A stretch of DNA of 64,000 bases from Porites lobata (lineage: Eukaryota > Cnidaria > Anthozoa > Scleractinia > Poritidae). The stretch is taken from contig CALNXK010000008.1 of NCBI GenBank assembly GCA_942486035.1, positions 217,501 through 281,500 on the forward strand, given 5' to 3'. Positions within the stretch are counted from its first letter, which is position 1; the number at the start of each line of letters is the position of its first letter. Below the pieces are notes generated by a model. That model was not told where the DNA came from. It worked only from the letters and a program-made list of their open reading frames with translations, and ran no database searches. Shown here piece after piece: positions 11,926 to 21,917 of the stretch. The position numbers were made by a program, and so were the translations under genes.

Positions 11926-14562
11926 AATTCTCGGTTATTCTTGTTTTATCGAGCCTTGTATTTGCCTTTTTATTTGTCTCGTTACTATGAATTGGGAAGT
12001 ACCTTGAGGACAGGGAGTAACCATTCTTGCGCTATAGTTCTTCGCTTATCGCGCGCTTAGTAGGCACTGCGTACTCACTGTGTATGTAATCAGTACATCG
12101 CAAATAGGTAAGCACGCTAACAAGTTTGTGCCTATTTATTTCATTATTTTTTTATATCATAAGGAAAAAAGAATGCTTTGGAAACAACTAAAAAGTGAGT
12201 TGTTCTATAATTCATTTCCTTATGTTTGCTTTCACAGTAAGTGTTAATGTAATTTTTCCCGTTGCTTCTGTTTCTCTCCCGCGAGTGAGCGACCGGCCGG
12301 AGAAGACGGCTGTAATTCAGGTTATTGTTTTGGTGCAAGCGAGTCATTTGTGAGTAAAATATCTGCTTTTTCGAATATGATGTTCTGTTGGTTTATGTCT
12401 TGACGCGGTTCCGTCCAGGTATACAACAGGTTTACAAGGGATTTCTGAGGGTATTTTGCCCGCGTTTTCTTCTTGAAAACCCACAAAGTTAAAATCTTAC
12501 TTATCTTCTCTGATCATTTTTTTTTGTCCCGCTTCAAAAAAACCTATTGCTTTCAATTATTCTACTTTCTGAAGTTCACTGATTATTTGGTCAAGCTTAA
12601 CAAATGCAAGAGGCTCTTAAGAATTTAATATACATATTGGAAAACTAAGAATTATGCTTGTTACATGCTTTTGGATCTATTGATTAAAATGGGATATTAT
12701 AGCCTTGTAGTCCACCAGATTTGACCAGAGGTCAGAGATCAACAAGGTTATGGTTTGTTATAAATTATCCTCTTGTATGGGATTTGATGTTACATCCGAA
12801 TAATACTAAATTATTGTTTTTAACTCTGGGGTTGCCTTTAAACCAAAGGCATTGTAACTTTGAGGAGCACTTTTCTCCAAGTCTTCTCTGGGGGGACCCT
12901 CAAACAATTCTATTAGACAAGGTTTGGCCCAAAATAATAATGATTACTGCACTTGGCATGGACACAACATAAGTTTTCCAAAGTTCTTTTTCATAGCCGG
13001 GTCTTCATGTTTCTATTGAACAGCACTTTCAAGAAAACAAAGCTTACACATCAGAGTAAAGGTACAATAAAAGTTATTTATTGTCACATTTTGTTTTTTG
13101 TAAATAAACATTTTAGTTTAGGTCCTGTCAGTTAATTCTTTCCATATTACTGTTTTTGATTCTGACCTGCATGACTTGCTGCCATGGCTCGCTGGTTCGC
13201 ATATTATACACCCTCTTTTATCGCAAAATCTTGTTTTTTTAACACCTTCTTGGACATGAAAACCAAAAACCAACACCTAATTGATATAATGAAGACAGTA
13301 GCAGCTGACATCGATTTTCAATAGTTATCTTGTGAGATGTCTCTCATGTATTATTTATTAGGGAGGATGATTTGTAGAAGACGATGCATTAACATAGATG
13401 CTTTTTCATCAAGAGAATCTCAATAATTTAGGATTTATTCAAATACACATATTCGATATTATGACATCAAATGTGGGCTTATTGCTCATGCACAGGGATT
13501 GATGGGGGAGAGTGTGGCATTTTTCATGTTTCAGATTGACCTTTTGCACAGCACAGGGACTGAACATATTATGTATTTGGCATCTGTAAAGTATAAACAA
13601 TATTTGACGCGAGGGATTGAACATTATGTAGAGAAAATCTTCACAAGCCTCCACGTCCATGACTCCTTCCTCATCTATCTCCTTTAAAGCCCCTTGAATA
13701 AGGGCCACAGTCTCTTCTATGGTTAAATGGTCATTGAGTGTGAGCTTCCACTCACAAGGTATATAAGCCCCCCCTTCCAACTTGTTTCCCTCTTACCCAT
13801 TTTTGAAAGGGTCAAAGGAGGGGCTTTTGTGGTGGGTAAGCCTGTGACCACACTACAAAGAAACAAAAAAAACATATTTAATTTTATTGAGGTAGGGTTG
13901 AATTTGGACATTAAATTTTTCATTACAGTGGAACATAAGGCGAAGCTAAAGAATTATTTTGCCCTCAGAGCACAAATATGTCGTTCTGAAGATATTTAGC
14001 ATTTTGTCTTCCTGGCTCCTTTTCCCAGCTTTTTGGCACAAACGCGACAACATGTTTGTAATATCTCCAGATGTTTGTCTACATTTTTGACGGAAATCCT
14101 GATCAAAATAAAAGAAATCAATATGAGAACCTACTCACACTGATTTATAACTCATTCCACACACATGATCTGGATCAATAAAGTGATTTCTAGATGAGAG
14201 TCGCATACATTGCCGCTGAACATGACCAAAAACAGACCTGATCGATTATAACTAAAACTACATAGACAGACTAAGGCATAACCATCAATACCAGTAACCC
14301 TTCCTGTCCGTTGGCAATTTTCAATGTGTGGTTGCCATTTTTACTAGGTTGTTGCCATCGATGAAACTTTGTCTGAACACACTTTAAACGTTGTAGTTTT
14401 GAGGAAAATTAGTCTTGACTTCGTAAAAATTCGGCAAGATACTGAAAACTAAACATAAAGTCATGTACTTACATTCGATGCCCGTCAAGATGGCGGCGGC
14501 GGCGTCGAAGGCCATTTGAAAACTGTCGCTTTTAACTACCGAAATGTGGTAGGAAACTTCCC
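11926..14562. other. Gene-poor sequence, one weak open frame
   Basis: I recognise no gene or repeat with defined ends, apart from the weak frame at 13439-13780. Low-complexity AT tracts occur throughout, and a GCGGCGGCGGC run lies at 14490. Confidence 0.35.
13439..13780 (-). other. Uncharacterised open frame, possible exon or transposon remnant
   Basis: The 113-codon frame begins MEGGAYIPCEWKLTLNDHL and has a plausible globular first half: an acidic helix with IEETVALIQGALKEIDEEG and DVEACEDF. After that it becomes low-information sequence with no domain I recognise. No neighbouring exons or splice pairing could be established. It could be an exon of an unknown gene, a fragment of a transposon protein, or chance. 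Confidence 0.25.
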
Positions 14563-14768
14563 TTGACATTCAAAAAGCAAGGAGAAGGCTTCTTCATCGG
14601 TACTGCTAGCTGGGAAGTCCCAGATATTGAACGCGGAGACCTGGAACAGGCTTTGAAAAAAGCTCCCTTGTTTCTTGCGATTATTTTTTCCTATTTTTGC
14701 GTGTTTTTAGCAGAACAATGGAATAATGACGTCATCGCTTCTTCCAAAACTGGCATACTCCCGAACTG
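14563..14768 (+). repeat. Dispersed repeat copy, left part of the filled site
   Basis: The segment ends GCTTCTTCCAAAACTGGCAT, ACTCCCGAACTG, matching the inverse of 11785-11818. It continues across the inserted MITE at 15101 (GTGAGTTTGGGCTGCC). Confidence 0.55.
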
Positions 14769-15105
14769 CTCACGTTACGAGGGAAGGGTGTATTGTAATT
14801 TACATACCGTAGGTGACGCGCCGGTGTCGCGTTACAGGCGACCGTTGAGTAACAGTGGTTACGCAATAAAGCCAAAAAAACAGTAAAACGACAAACAGAC
14901 ACCAAAACGCAGTGGAATACATTGCAGGTAAGTTTTTTTTATTCATTTCATTTAAGAGCAAGTAAGGTTTAGTTTTACTTAGCGTTCGCAGATCTCAGTA
15001 ATATAATTCTCATTCGAAGTCTCTTAATTTTCAACGGTGGCCTGTAACGCGACACCGGCGTGTCACCTATGGTATGTAAATTACACCCCTCCCTCGTAAC
15101 GTGAG
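14769..15105. mobile_element. MITE with ~75-80-bp terminal inverted repeats
   Basis: Left CTCACGTTACGAGGGAAGGG...CCGGTGTCGCGTTACAGG (14769-14848) pairs with right TCAACGGTGGCCTGTAACGC...CCTCGTAACGTGAG (15031-15105). The filled/empty comparison with 11760-11820 places its boundaries at these points. There is no coding capacity. Confidence 0.85.
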
Positions 15106-15619
15106 TTTGGGCTGCCTGTGGTAAGACCGTGTTGGCTATGCCATGCTGGTGAGTCCTAACAAGGACGAAACAGCTGCCCAACATGGCTGCCACTGCCGGG
15201 GTGATATGGCTGTGCGCATGGTACAATGGTAGAAAAATATTCATTACTATTAGTAGGCAACTTAACTCAAACAGCATATGCAAAACAGGGTAAGAACAAG
15301 TGATACGTAATAGCATTGATAGAAATTAATCTACCCAACCCACTCAACCCAATGCATCATCTTATGGATTCCTAGGCAGGGATGGTACCAGCGACTGTGA
15401 ATTAACAACTTTTGCGTCTGTTTCATCCAATTCAATAGCGTTGGTAATGTGCTTGTTTTCCTATAAGTCTTGTGAGTTTGATCCGATCCCCGGTCAGTTT
15501 TTGTGTTTCTTCTCTTCCTCCAACTCTTACAAAGATTGTTCACGACGTGATTTCTTTGAAACGTAACCCTTTGTTATTGGCCCCACATGCCCGGCACAAA
15601 AAGTCGCTGACTTGATCTC

Positions 15620-15696
15620 TGGAGGAGTACAAGAACTTCAGACCTATCTCTAATTTGGCTCCACTTTCCCAAAGTCATTGAAAAAACAACGGAGCT
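15620..15696 (+). pseudogene. LINE reverse transcriptase fragment, upstream side of the Polinton insertion
   Basis: The frame reads EYKNFRPISNLAPL and, after a one-base shift, PKVIEKTTE. This is the conserved start of non-LTR reverse transcriptases of the CR1/L2/Jockey type (consensus-like NYRPISNL..SKVIEK). It stops abruptly at the Polinton end, and the downstream continuation of the same protein resumes at 26451. The LINE is an old copy, with frameshifts and stops. Confidence 0.8.
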
Positions 15697-16008
15697 AGTA
15701 GTACAGAGGGTGGCGGTTCCGCTGTTACAGCTTGTTCACAACTCGTAAGCCACCCTCGCCTGCTCGTTCGGTGTGTGGGGGGTGGCCTACGAGTTGTGAA
15801 CAAGGTGTAACAGAAAGCCCCCACTCTCTTGTGTCAGAAGCATGAGTCCCATCGACAGAAGCGGAAACAAAATGGAAATCGGAACGCGAAACAAGCTTAT
15901 CGTTTCGGCAACCAAGAGAATGCACCATTGTCACAGAAGCCCCCAACGCTTGAAAGGTCGTTACCAAAGAGGAAAACGACAATTACAGATATGAATTGTC
16001 CCAGTTAC
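15697..16008 (+). repeat. Polinton left terminal inverted repeat
   Basis: The repeat matches the inverse of 26098-26450 from the termini to GAATTGTCCCAGT (15995). Shared blocks include the terminal hairpin, CTCTTGTGTCAGA, TTATCGTTTC-GCAACCAAGAG, ATGCACCATTGTCA-AGAA and AAGGTCGTT. Identity is clearly below 90 percent by eye, indicating age. Confidence 0.85.
15722..15813. repeat. Hairpin-forming palindrome inside the left Polinton end
   Basis: CTGTTACAGCTTGTTCACAA...GTAAGCCACCC (15722-15755) pairs with GGGTGGCCTACGAGTT...CAAGGTGTAACAG (15780-15813) with a few mismatches, around a ~24-base loop holding TGCTCGTTCGGTGTGTG. It starts 25 bases from the transposon terminus. Confidence 0.9.
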
Positions 16009-16029
16009 TCTAAGCAAACCGTGGAGTAA

Positions 16030-17307
16030 CGTTCCCGAAAACGAGCAAGATGCCTCAATTATGGCAAAGTTTGAACAAATTCTATAAGAGAGTTTTCGAG
16101 ATATTTTGAAACGAAGTTTCATAAAAACAGTGAAATAGCATGCCATCCACACAATTAGCTAATTTTTTAAGAAAATGATAAGCTTTGGAAACGCGGCTTC
16201 ATCTCATAGTGGTTTGATTCCATTGAAAACTGCGTACAAGAAAAGAGGGGAATTGCTGTGAGCCATCGCCAGTAAGAAGGATTTTATTAACTTGCATTCA
16301 GCTGCCAGTTTGTTACAGTTTTTGCACGTAATTTGGTCCATGCCTACAATTTCCGCATTTTTCAAAAAACCGATCGATAAATTTTTTTATAAATTTGACA
16401 ATCCCGGAATCAATTGCCAATAAATATACTCTGCAAGTTTCAAGAACATTGAAAACAGAGAAGGCTTTTAAATAGGGCCTCAAATATAACCAATTTTCCC
16501 CCTAAGTTTTGTGTTTACAAGTGAGAGTCCTCATTATTCACTGGCGTTGTTTCCAAGTTTCAGATGCACGTGCACATTTAGCAAAAAGAAATAAATTTGC
16601 ATCAAAAAGAACTCTCGATTACTTTCGGAAGAAATATCCGGAATATGCTAATAATTGGCTTGTGTCACAAAAAGTAGTGAGAGCCGAGACGGTGAACGTC
16701 ACAGCTCATCGTGCAGGATCCAGTACTTCAATAATTATCCTACTCGGGTTATAATGTCACAGAAACTCTTTTACAAAGAGTTGCTGTGATGTTATAATAT
16801 ATCACTAATTTCTTTACCCGGTTATCAGCATATTCGGGAGATTTAACCGAGGGTTCTTTTTTTATGCAAATTCTATCTTTTTGCTAAATGGGCACGTGCA
16901 TATGAAACTTGGAAACAATGCCAGTGAATAATGAGGACGCTCACTTGTAAACACAAAATATGGAGGGAAAATTGGTTACATTTGAGGCCCTATTTAAAAG
17001 CCTTCGTTTCAAAATATCTCGAAAACGCTGTCATAATTGAGGCTATTATGGCATGTACAAACTCCCTTAAGCGATTTCTTAAAAAAACTCTTGGCACAGA
17101 GAAACACAAAGATAAATAAAAAACGTAATGGCGTCGTTACGTTGCCATGGCGACTCCGATTGCAATAAAACCTAGATCATAAGAAATTTTCATCTTTATA
17201 TGATACAGTTGTGGTAATCTTTTTCCCATATCTTTGCTCATGGCGACGTAGTTAATGCTGAAATTTGGGAGGTATCCCCTCAAAAAAATCCAGTCGAGCC
17301 ACCTTAA
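16030..17307. mobile_element. Foldback element copy B, inserted in the Polinton
   Basis: The centre has TTTACAAGTGAGAGTCCTCA (16513) and the inverse TGAGGACGCTCACTTGTAAAC (16930), closely matching the centre of the giant foldback at 30598-32213. The right end is CAGTCGAGCCACCTTAA, matching the copy A terminus GAGCCACCTTAA. Inner arms pair imperfectly: TTTTCGAGATATTTTGAAAC at 16091 with GTTTCAAAATATCTCGAAAA at 17006. The left outer arm and part of the right inner arm are missing, so the copy is damaged. Confidence 0.75.
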
Positions 17308-17427
17308 TTATCGAGACGGGCTACATCGAACATCGGTGAGCTCAACAGCAGTCACGAAACGAAGACGTGCGTAACATTCCAAAGCGACCCCGAAAACTCC
17401 AGAACGTGATGAAAAACAAGTTTTCAA

Positions 17428-18128
17428 GTGTTTTCAGGATCGGCGGTGGGGCTTTCTCCCTTTGGTATTTGCATGTTTACAAAATTTTTTTTGGATCAAC
17501 TTAAAAAGTTAAGCCAGAAGGAATGTTATCGTCACCTAACAAAACCAAGAAAAAAATATTTTGTAATCGGGGGAACCCCGCCAAATTTTAAATATGCATT
17601 TCCGCAAGGGTATACTGAGTGTCATCATTTCCCTTTTGATATTTGCATGTCTAAAGGGTTAAGCTTTGGCAACCAGATTGTAACGTTTAAGAAACGACTG
17701 CCAAATAAAATCACTTTCGAGGTCACCAGACCGCAACGGTAGAAACCGGCCGAAACTGAAATTTTAAAGTCCCGTTGCCGGATTGGTCGCCACCAGCGGG
17801 GAAAAACAACATCGGTAAGGCATTCGCACTCTTTTTGCAAAACATGATTTTGGAAGGATTTTTTGATAACGGAATTTACCGTTTCGATCAGTTAAGTTTC
17901 TCTGAAGCGCTTAAGATGTATGAAAATCATTGGTGTTCCGACATGAAAGCTCTGGAGGCTTTAACGGTGGCATGTAGAGGCCGCACGGCCATTCTTGCAA
18001 AGGTTCCTGCAGAAAAAGCTATAGCATGGGTTATGAACAACGAAGATCAAAAAAAGTTTATTATTGAAAATGAGGAAAGGAGAATAGCTTACTACTGGTC
18101 GCTGTTGCCGATAATGTTGCAGTGCTAA
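17428..18128 (+). pseudogene. Polinton region of unknown coding content
   Basis: Two open stretches occur (17428-17742 and 17775-18128), separated by a stop and frame change. The first has a repeated phrase (SPFGICM and FPFDICM, 60 codons apart) and ends FKKRLPNKITFEV. The second contains EGFFDNGIYRFDQLSFSEAL and NEDQKKFIIENEERRIAYYW and looks like a helical globular protein. Neither matches a Polinton capsid, protease or other family I know. The position, upstream of the ATPase and on the same strand, suggests Polinton-encoded proteins, but they may also belong to a later insertion. Confidence 0.35.
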
Positions 18129-18483
18129 GTTTGATTAACAGTTGTTCTGTCAGCCAGCAAAGCAAACCACAACTTACGTTTTTGATAAATGAGAGGTTTT
18201 TTCTTTGATAAAGGTTTGTGGCCACAAATGTCGAGCACATTTTTCTCCTACAGCTGGAGGCGCCCTGCCCCGGATCCCGTTTTGATCTTGATTAGTGTGT
18301 TTTGGAATGCATTTTTTCGACTGAACCAGTGAATATTGTAATAAATTCCATGCGGTAGATATGAAAACCCCATTACAGGTAAGTGTGTTCATTGCATATT
18401 ACAATGGCAAGACTCACAAACCCTGAAAACTACAATGTCAACGACATGACACTCACAGCACCATGAATAACTAAAGATCTTAT

Positions 18484-18837
18484 TAAACTTTGTAGCCGGA
18501 AGATGAAATAATCCCCCTTGAAGAGCTTTCGGTGGACAACCAGAAGATTGTCATCTCTGATGAATTGGTTTGTGAAAGCAACCAAAATGCAATCATCAAC
18601 TATTTTATTAACGGTCGGCACCGAAACTGCTGCGTAATTTATATCACACAAACTTACTTCAAGGCACCAAAAAACATCCGTGTCAACTGCAGTCATTTTT
18701 GTATTTTTAAATTCCTTCCGAGAGAAAACCACCGAGTTGCAGGTGAGTCGGGGATCGATACGATAAACAAATTTTGGAAAGAGCAACAGACAAACAGTAC
18801 TCATTTTTGCTATGGACAAACCACAAAAAAACAATGA
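18484..18837 (+). pseudogene. Polinton FtsK/HerA-type packaging ATPase, C-terminal half
   Basis: The frame reads KIVISDELVCE followed by YFINGRHRNCCVIYITQTYF, KNIRVNCSHFCIFKF and ENHRVAG. This corresponds to Walker B and the conserved downstream segments of Polinton packaging ATPases, relatives of poxvirus A32-type genome-packaging motors. Walker B, normally two acidic residues after a hydrophobic strand, is present as ISDE. The Walker A half should lie some 60-100 codons upstream, but that DNA (18130-18480) contains stops and no GxxGxGK(S/T). The gene is therefore truncated or scrambled at its 5' side. It precedes the fibre gene by about 25 bases. Confidence 0.75.
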
Positions 18838-18861
18838 AAAAAATTTCGACAAAAATGTATA

Positions 18862-20145
18862 ATGGGGTACATCAACAGCACGACTGATGACACGTCGAGT
18901 TCCACCGGCAAGACAGGTCCACCCGGTCCCGCAGGGTCACAAGGCCCACCAGGCGCCCAGATGCCCCGAGGACCAGAAGGACCACACGGCCCACAGGTGG
19001 TACAAGGGGCCAAAGGCGATACAGGCCCATGGGGGTTTCAAGGACCAAAAGGAGATAAAGGGGCACAGGGTCCCAAAGGTGAGGCAGGATCACAGGGGGT
19101 CCAAGGCTGAAAAGGCAACACAGGTGCTGAAGGGCCTAAGGGTGGCACAGGTGCACAAGGCCCCAAAGGTGACACGGGTGCACAAGTCCCCAAGGGTAAT
19201 ACAGGTCAGTAGGGCCCTAGGGGTGATACAGGAGCACAAGGCCCACATGGCGCTCAAGGGCCAAAGGGTTATAGGTGCACAGGGGCCGCCTGGACCAAAG
19301 GGCCCTCCAGGTCCAAAAGGTAAGAGTGGCGCTATCAAACCCTCCCATACAGCCAAAAATTTATTCCAATACCTGATGAAAGATGTCAATGAATGGAGCA
19401 CCGAGGATGGTGTAAATGTCATGAAAATCGACGACCAGAGCATCTCACTGCATTACTGGGACAAAAAAGTTCTGTTCATCACATCAGTCAAGAAGCCAAA
19501 TTTCGCTTATACGTTCCGGCTTGGACTGCAGATGTATCGCATGGCGACAAACCATGAAAGCATCATCGCAATTGAGTTCTACAACAAGGACGCCCTGACC
19601 TACGGGAAAAGCAAAATATACATTCAACGGACTGGAGTGTGGATTGAAGGGCACGAAACAAAAAAATTCACTTACAAGTATGGCCGGACAAATTTTCTCT
19701 ATTACGCATCGATAATGGTAAAGTTCAAGAAAACCTCCGGCAGCCCGTCTGTGTTCCTGTAATTCTCGGTGGACTATGAGGGCAAGAATGGTGACCTTGA
19801 CAGTTATCCTGACAATTTTGCCGACGACGTGTACATGGTGGCTTATGGAGTTGATGGCCTGGTGGATACCGTTGACAGTGAGGTCTACGACACATCGACA
19901 CATACAAGGCTTATGGAATTACTAAAGCCGAAATGAGCATGTTCGTTCCTTTGAACATGAATGGTGAAGAAATTCAAAACACCCCTTCCATGAAACCAGA
20001 AATTTTTGTTCTTACCGGGAAGTATCTCAACCGGCGTTTGACGATAAATACGTATTTTTTGGAAGAACTGAGGTTTCGTTACACTTTGTCTTTGATCGTA
20101 GATAGCGTTGATCCAGGAACAAAACACTCAAGATCATACTCTTAG
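18862..20145 (+). pseudogene. Polinton collagen-like fibre protein
   Basis: After a short head beginning MGYINSTTDDTSSS come about 45 Gly-X-Y triplets (18908-19330), rich in GPKGDTG and GAQGPKG units. A globular C-terminal region follows, with LFQYLMKDVNEWSTEDG, VKKPNFAYTFRLGLQMYRMA, DSYPDNFADD and, at the end, EIFVLTGKYLNRR. The plan resembles viral fibre or spike proteins with a collagen stalk and a trimeric head; the adhesin role is inference. The frame is broken by stops at 19108 and 19207, a frameshift near 19270, a stop at 19760 and another frameshift near 19895. The antisense strand is also open for long stretches, a side effect of the repetitive codons. Confidence 0.75.
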
Positions 20146-20299
20146 GCAGGAAACAAGGGGGCATTTCAAGTTTTTAACACAAATTTAGTTTTCTCTTCCC
20201 GGAAAAGTAAAGAAAATTTCGCTTAGAAATGAAAACCAAAACCTCCCAGTACTGACAACCAACGCTGATTTTACGGTTTTGTTTGATGTTTAATCTTAG

Positions 20300-20813
20300 G
20301 GGCCCTTAATGTTTCTAATTTTTTATCTAACACCAATGGTTGACTCACCGAGAAAACATTTTCGACTTCAACCACATCGACACAACCCTGTCCAAAGGAA
20401 CGCGGGACATGTTGAAAAACCTTTACACCCACTACTACAAAAAACATTACGGCTACGAAAAGCTGTACCGCAGCTACCAAAGACAAAAATCTGATTTGCC
20501 ACGTTGTTGCGGGCAAAGCTGTGATAACTGCAGTGGTTGCCGGAAATATAACTTTGAACCCCACTGTGCTCGCTTTTCTGAGGGCGTTTGGCGTAATCGT
20601 CAAAATTGTGGCAAGCGCAACGAAATACGACAAAAAATCGAAAGAGCCAACTTGGCACGTGCGGAGTATAAAAAAATTCTTGATCCGGTTTTACCTCAGA
20701 AGGGACCCCTTCGACAAGCTGAAAATGACTGACGACTTCGTCAGCGACCACTGCATTGAAATTCTAAATCAGATAAGCAGACAGTATGACAAACTTTTTC
20801 TTGCATTATAATA
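20300..20813 (+). pseudogene. Polinton-associated hydrophobic protein, unknown function
   Basis: The frame starts near 20340 with THRENIFDFNHIDTTLSKG and MLKNLYTHYYKKHYGYEKLY. It shifts near 20490 into AVITAVVAGNITLNPTVLAF and VIVKIVASATKYDKKSKE, a probable membrane hairpin, followed by basic sequence. I believe similar helical-plus-hydrophobic proteins accompany coral Polintons, but I do not know a function. It could be a minor virion or membrane protein. It lies between the fibre and integrase genes on the same strand. Confidence 0.45.
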
Positions 20814-20984
20814 TAGGAATGGCAAATCTTTTTACTCTGAATATCTTCACGGTGCTTTAGGTCTGCTGGATGACCGCAGTTGCAGCGGTGATTGTCTCGT
20901 TTAAGCCGCAAGTCATCGTTTCTTGGCTGTTGGCAGTCGGATGGAACAATCAAAAGTTCGAACCGCACCGTAGATTAATATAGG

Positions 20985-21917
20985 ATGGACGAAAAACTTT
21001 CGAAAATTTACTTCAGCCCTCAAAGCTATTGGTAAGGCATCGCTGCCATCAAAAAGCTTGCAACCGCTACAAAATGCGAAGAAATGGCTAATGTGGCAAG
21101 CCCTTTGGCAAATATATCTTCCTGCGCCAAAACAAATTCCTCGGCCCAAGTTCCACGTGCCCACGCCAAACAAAGTTCACCAAGCTAACTTACTTTTTTA
21201 CCACACGACTCTCTGGGCTGAGGGTAGGGCCGAAGAACTTACAAATATACGTTAACAGTCGTCGACGATGCCAGCCGCTACAAAGAAGCTGAACCCCTGT
21301 CTTCAAAAGAGGCTACAGAGATTTCTGACGCCTTTCTGAGAATTTACGCTCGTGGACCACAGCGGTGACCAGAACTCTTACAAGTCGACCCGGGCGGGCG
21401 AGTTTATGGGTGCTGTTACCAAGCTTATGAAAGAAATTGGGACATTTATTCGCTGTGGCCGGGTGGATATTCACCGGGACCAGGTGATCGTGGAAAGATT
21501 TAACCGCACCCTTGCCGAGCGCCTGTTCGGACACCAGTATGCTGTCGAAATGCGGCTTTCTAAGGGTCAAAGATCTTCCGAATGGGTTGTTTGGCTTCCT
21601 GCCGCGGTCTCGGCTTCAAAAACGGCGAAGTCACTCTCCTCACAGGCAAAAAACCTGCACAAGCCATAAAAAAAGGCCGTTTATTTCAAGCCTTCGACCT
21701 CTTACCACAGACCTGTCTGAATGAACGTAAAAAAATTCCCAGTCTTGTTTACGTGCGTTATCTTTGCCAACGGGGTGAGCTGGAAGGCGGTCGCAAACGT
21801 GCAACTGATCCCATCTGGATCACCATCTACAACATCGAAAAATCTGTTACCAAACCAGGTAAACCGGTATTGTATTATGTACAGGATGGGCCAAAACGAG
21901 GCTTCGTTCGTTCATAG
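20985..21917 (+). pseudogene. Polinton retroviral-type integrase
   Basis: In shifting frames the remains read QALWQIYLPAPKQIPRPKF, PTPNKVHQANLLF, EFMGAVTKLMKEIGTFI, GRVDIHRDQVIVERFNRTLA, GHQYAVEMRL and VTKPGKPVLYYVQDGPKRGF. This is the rve-type DDE integrase of Polintons, which inserts the linear element into host DNA. The glutamate of IVERFNRT is kept, but the expected first aspartate in HQAD is asparagine (HQAN, codon AAC), and the second acidic region is scrambled by frameshifts near 21350. At least four frame changes occur. The 3' end overlaps the convergent polymerase gene at about 21912. Confidence 0.85.

Noticed and set aside
18872..19443. Long antisense open frames opposite the collagen-like gene
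   Set aside because: Gly-X-Y codons lack stop complements, so the antisense strand stays open by composition. The sequences are Pro/Leu/Cys repeats without domain resemblance.
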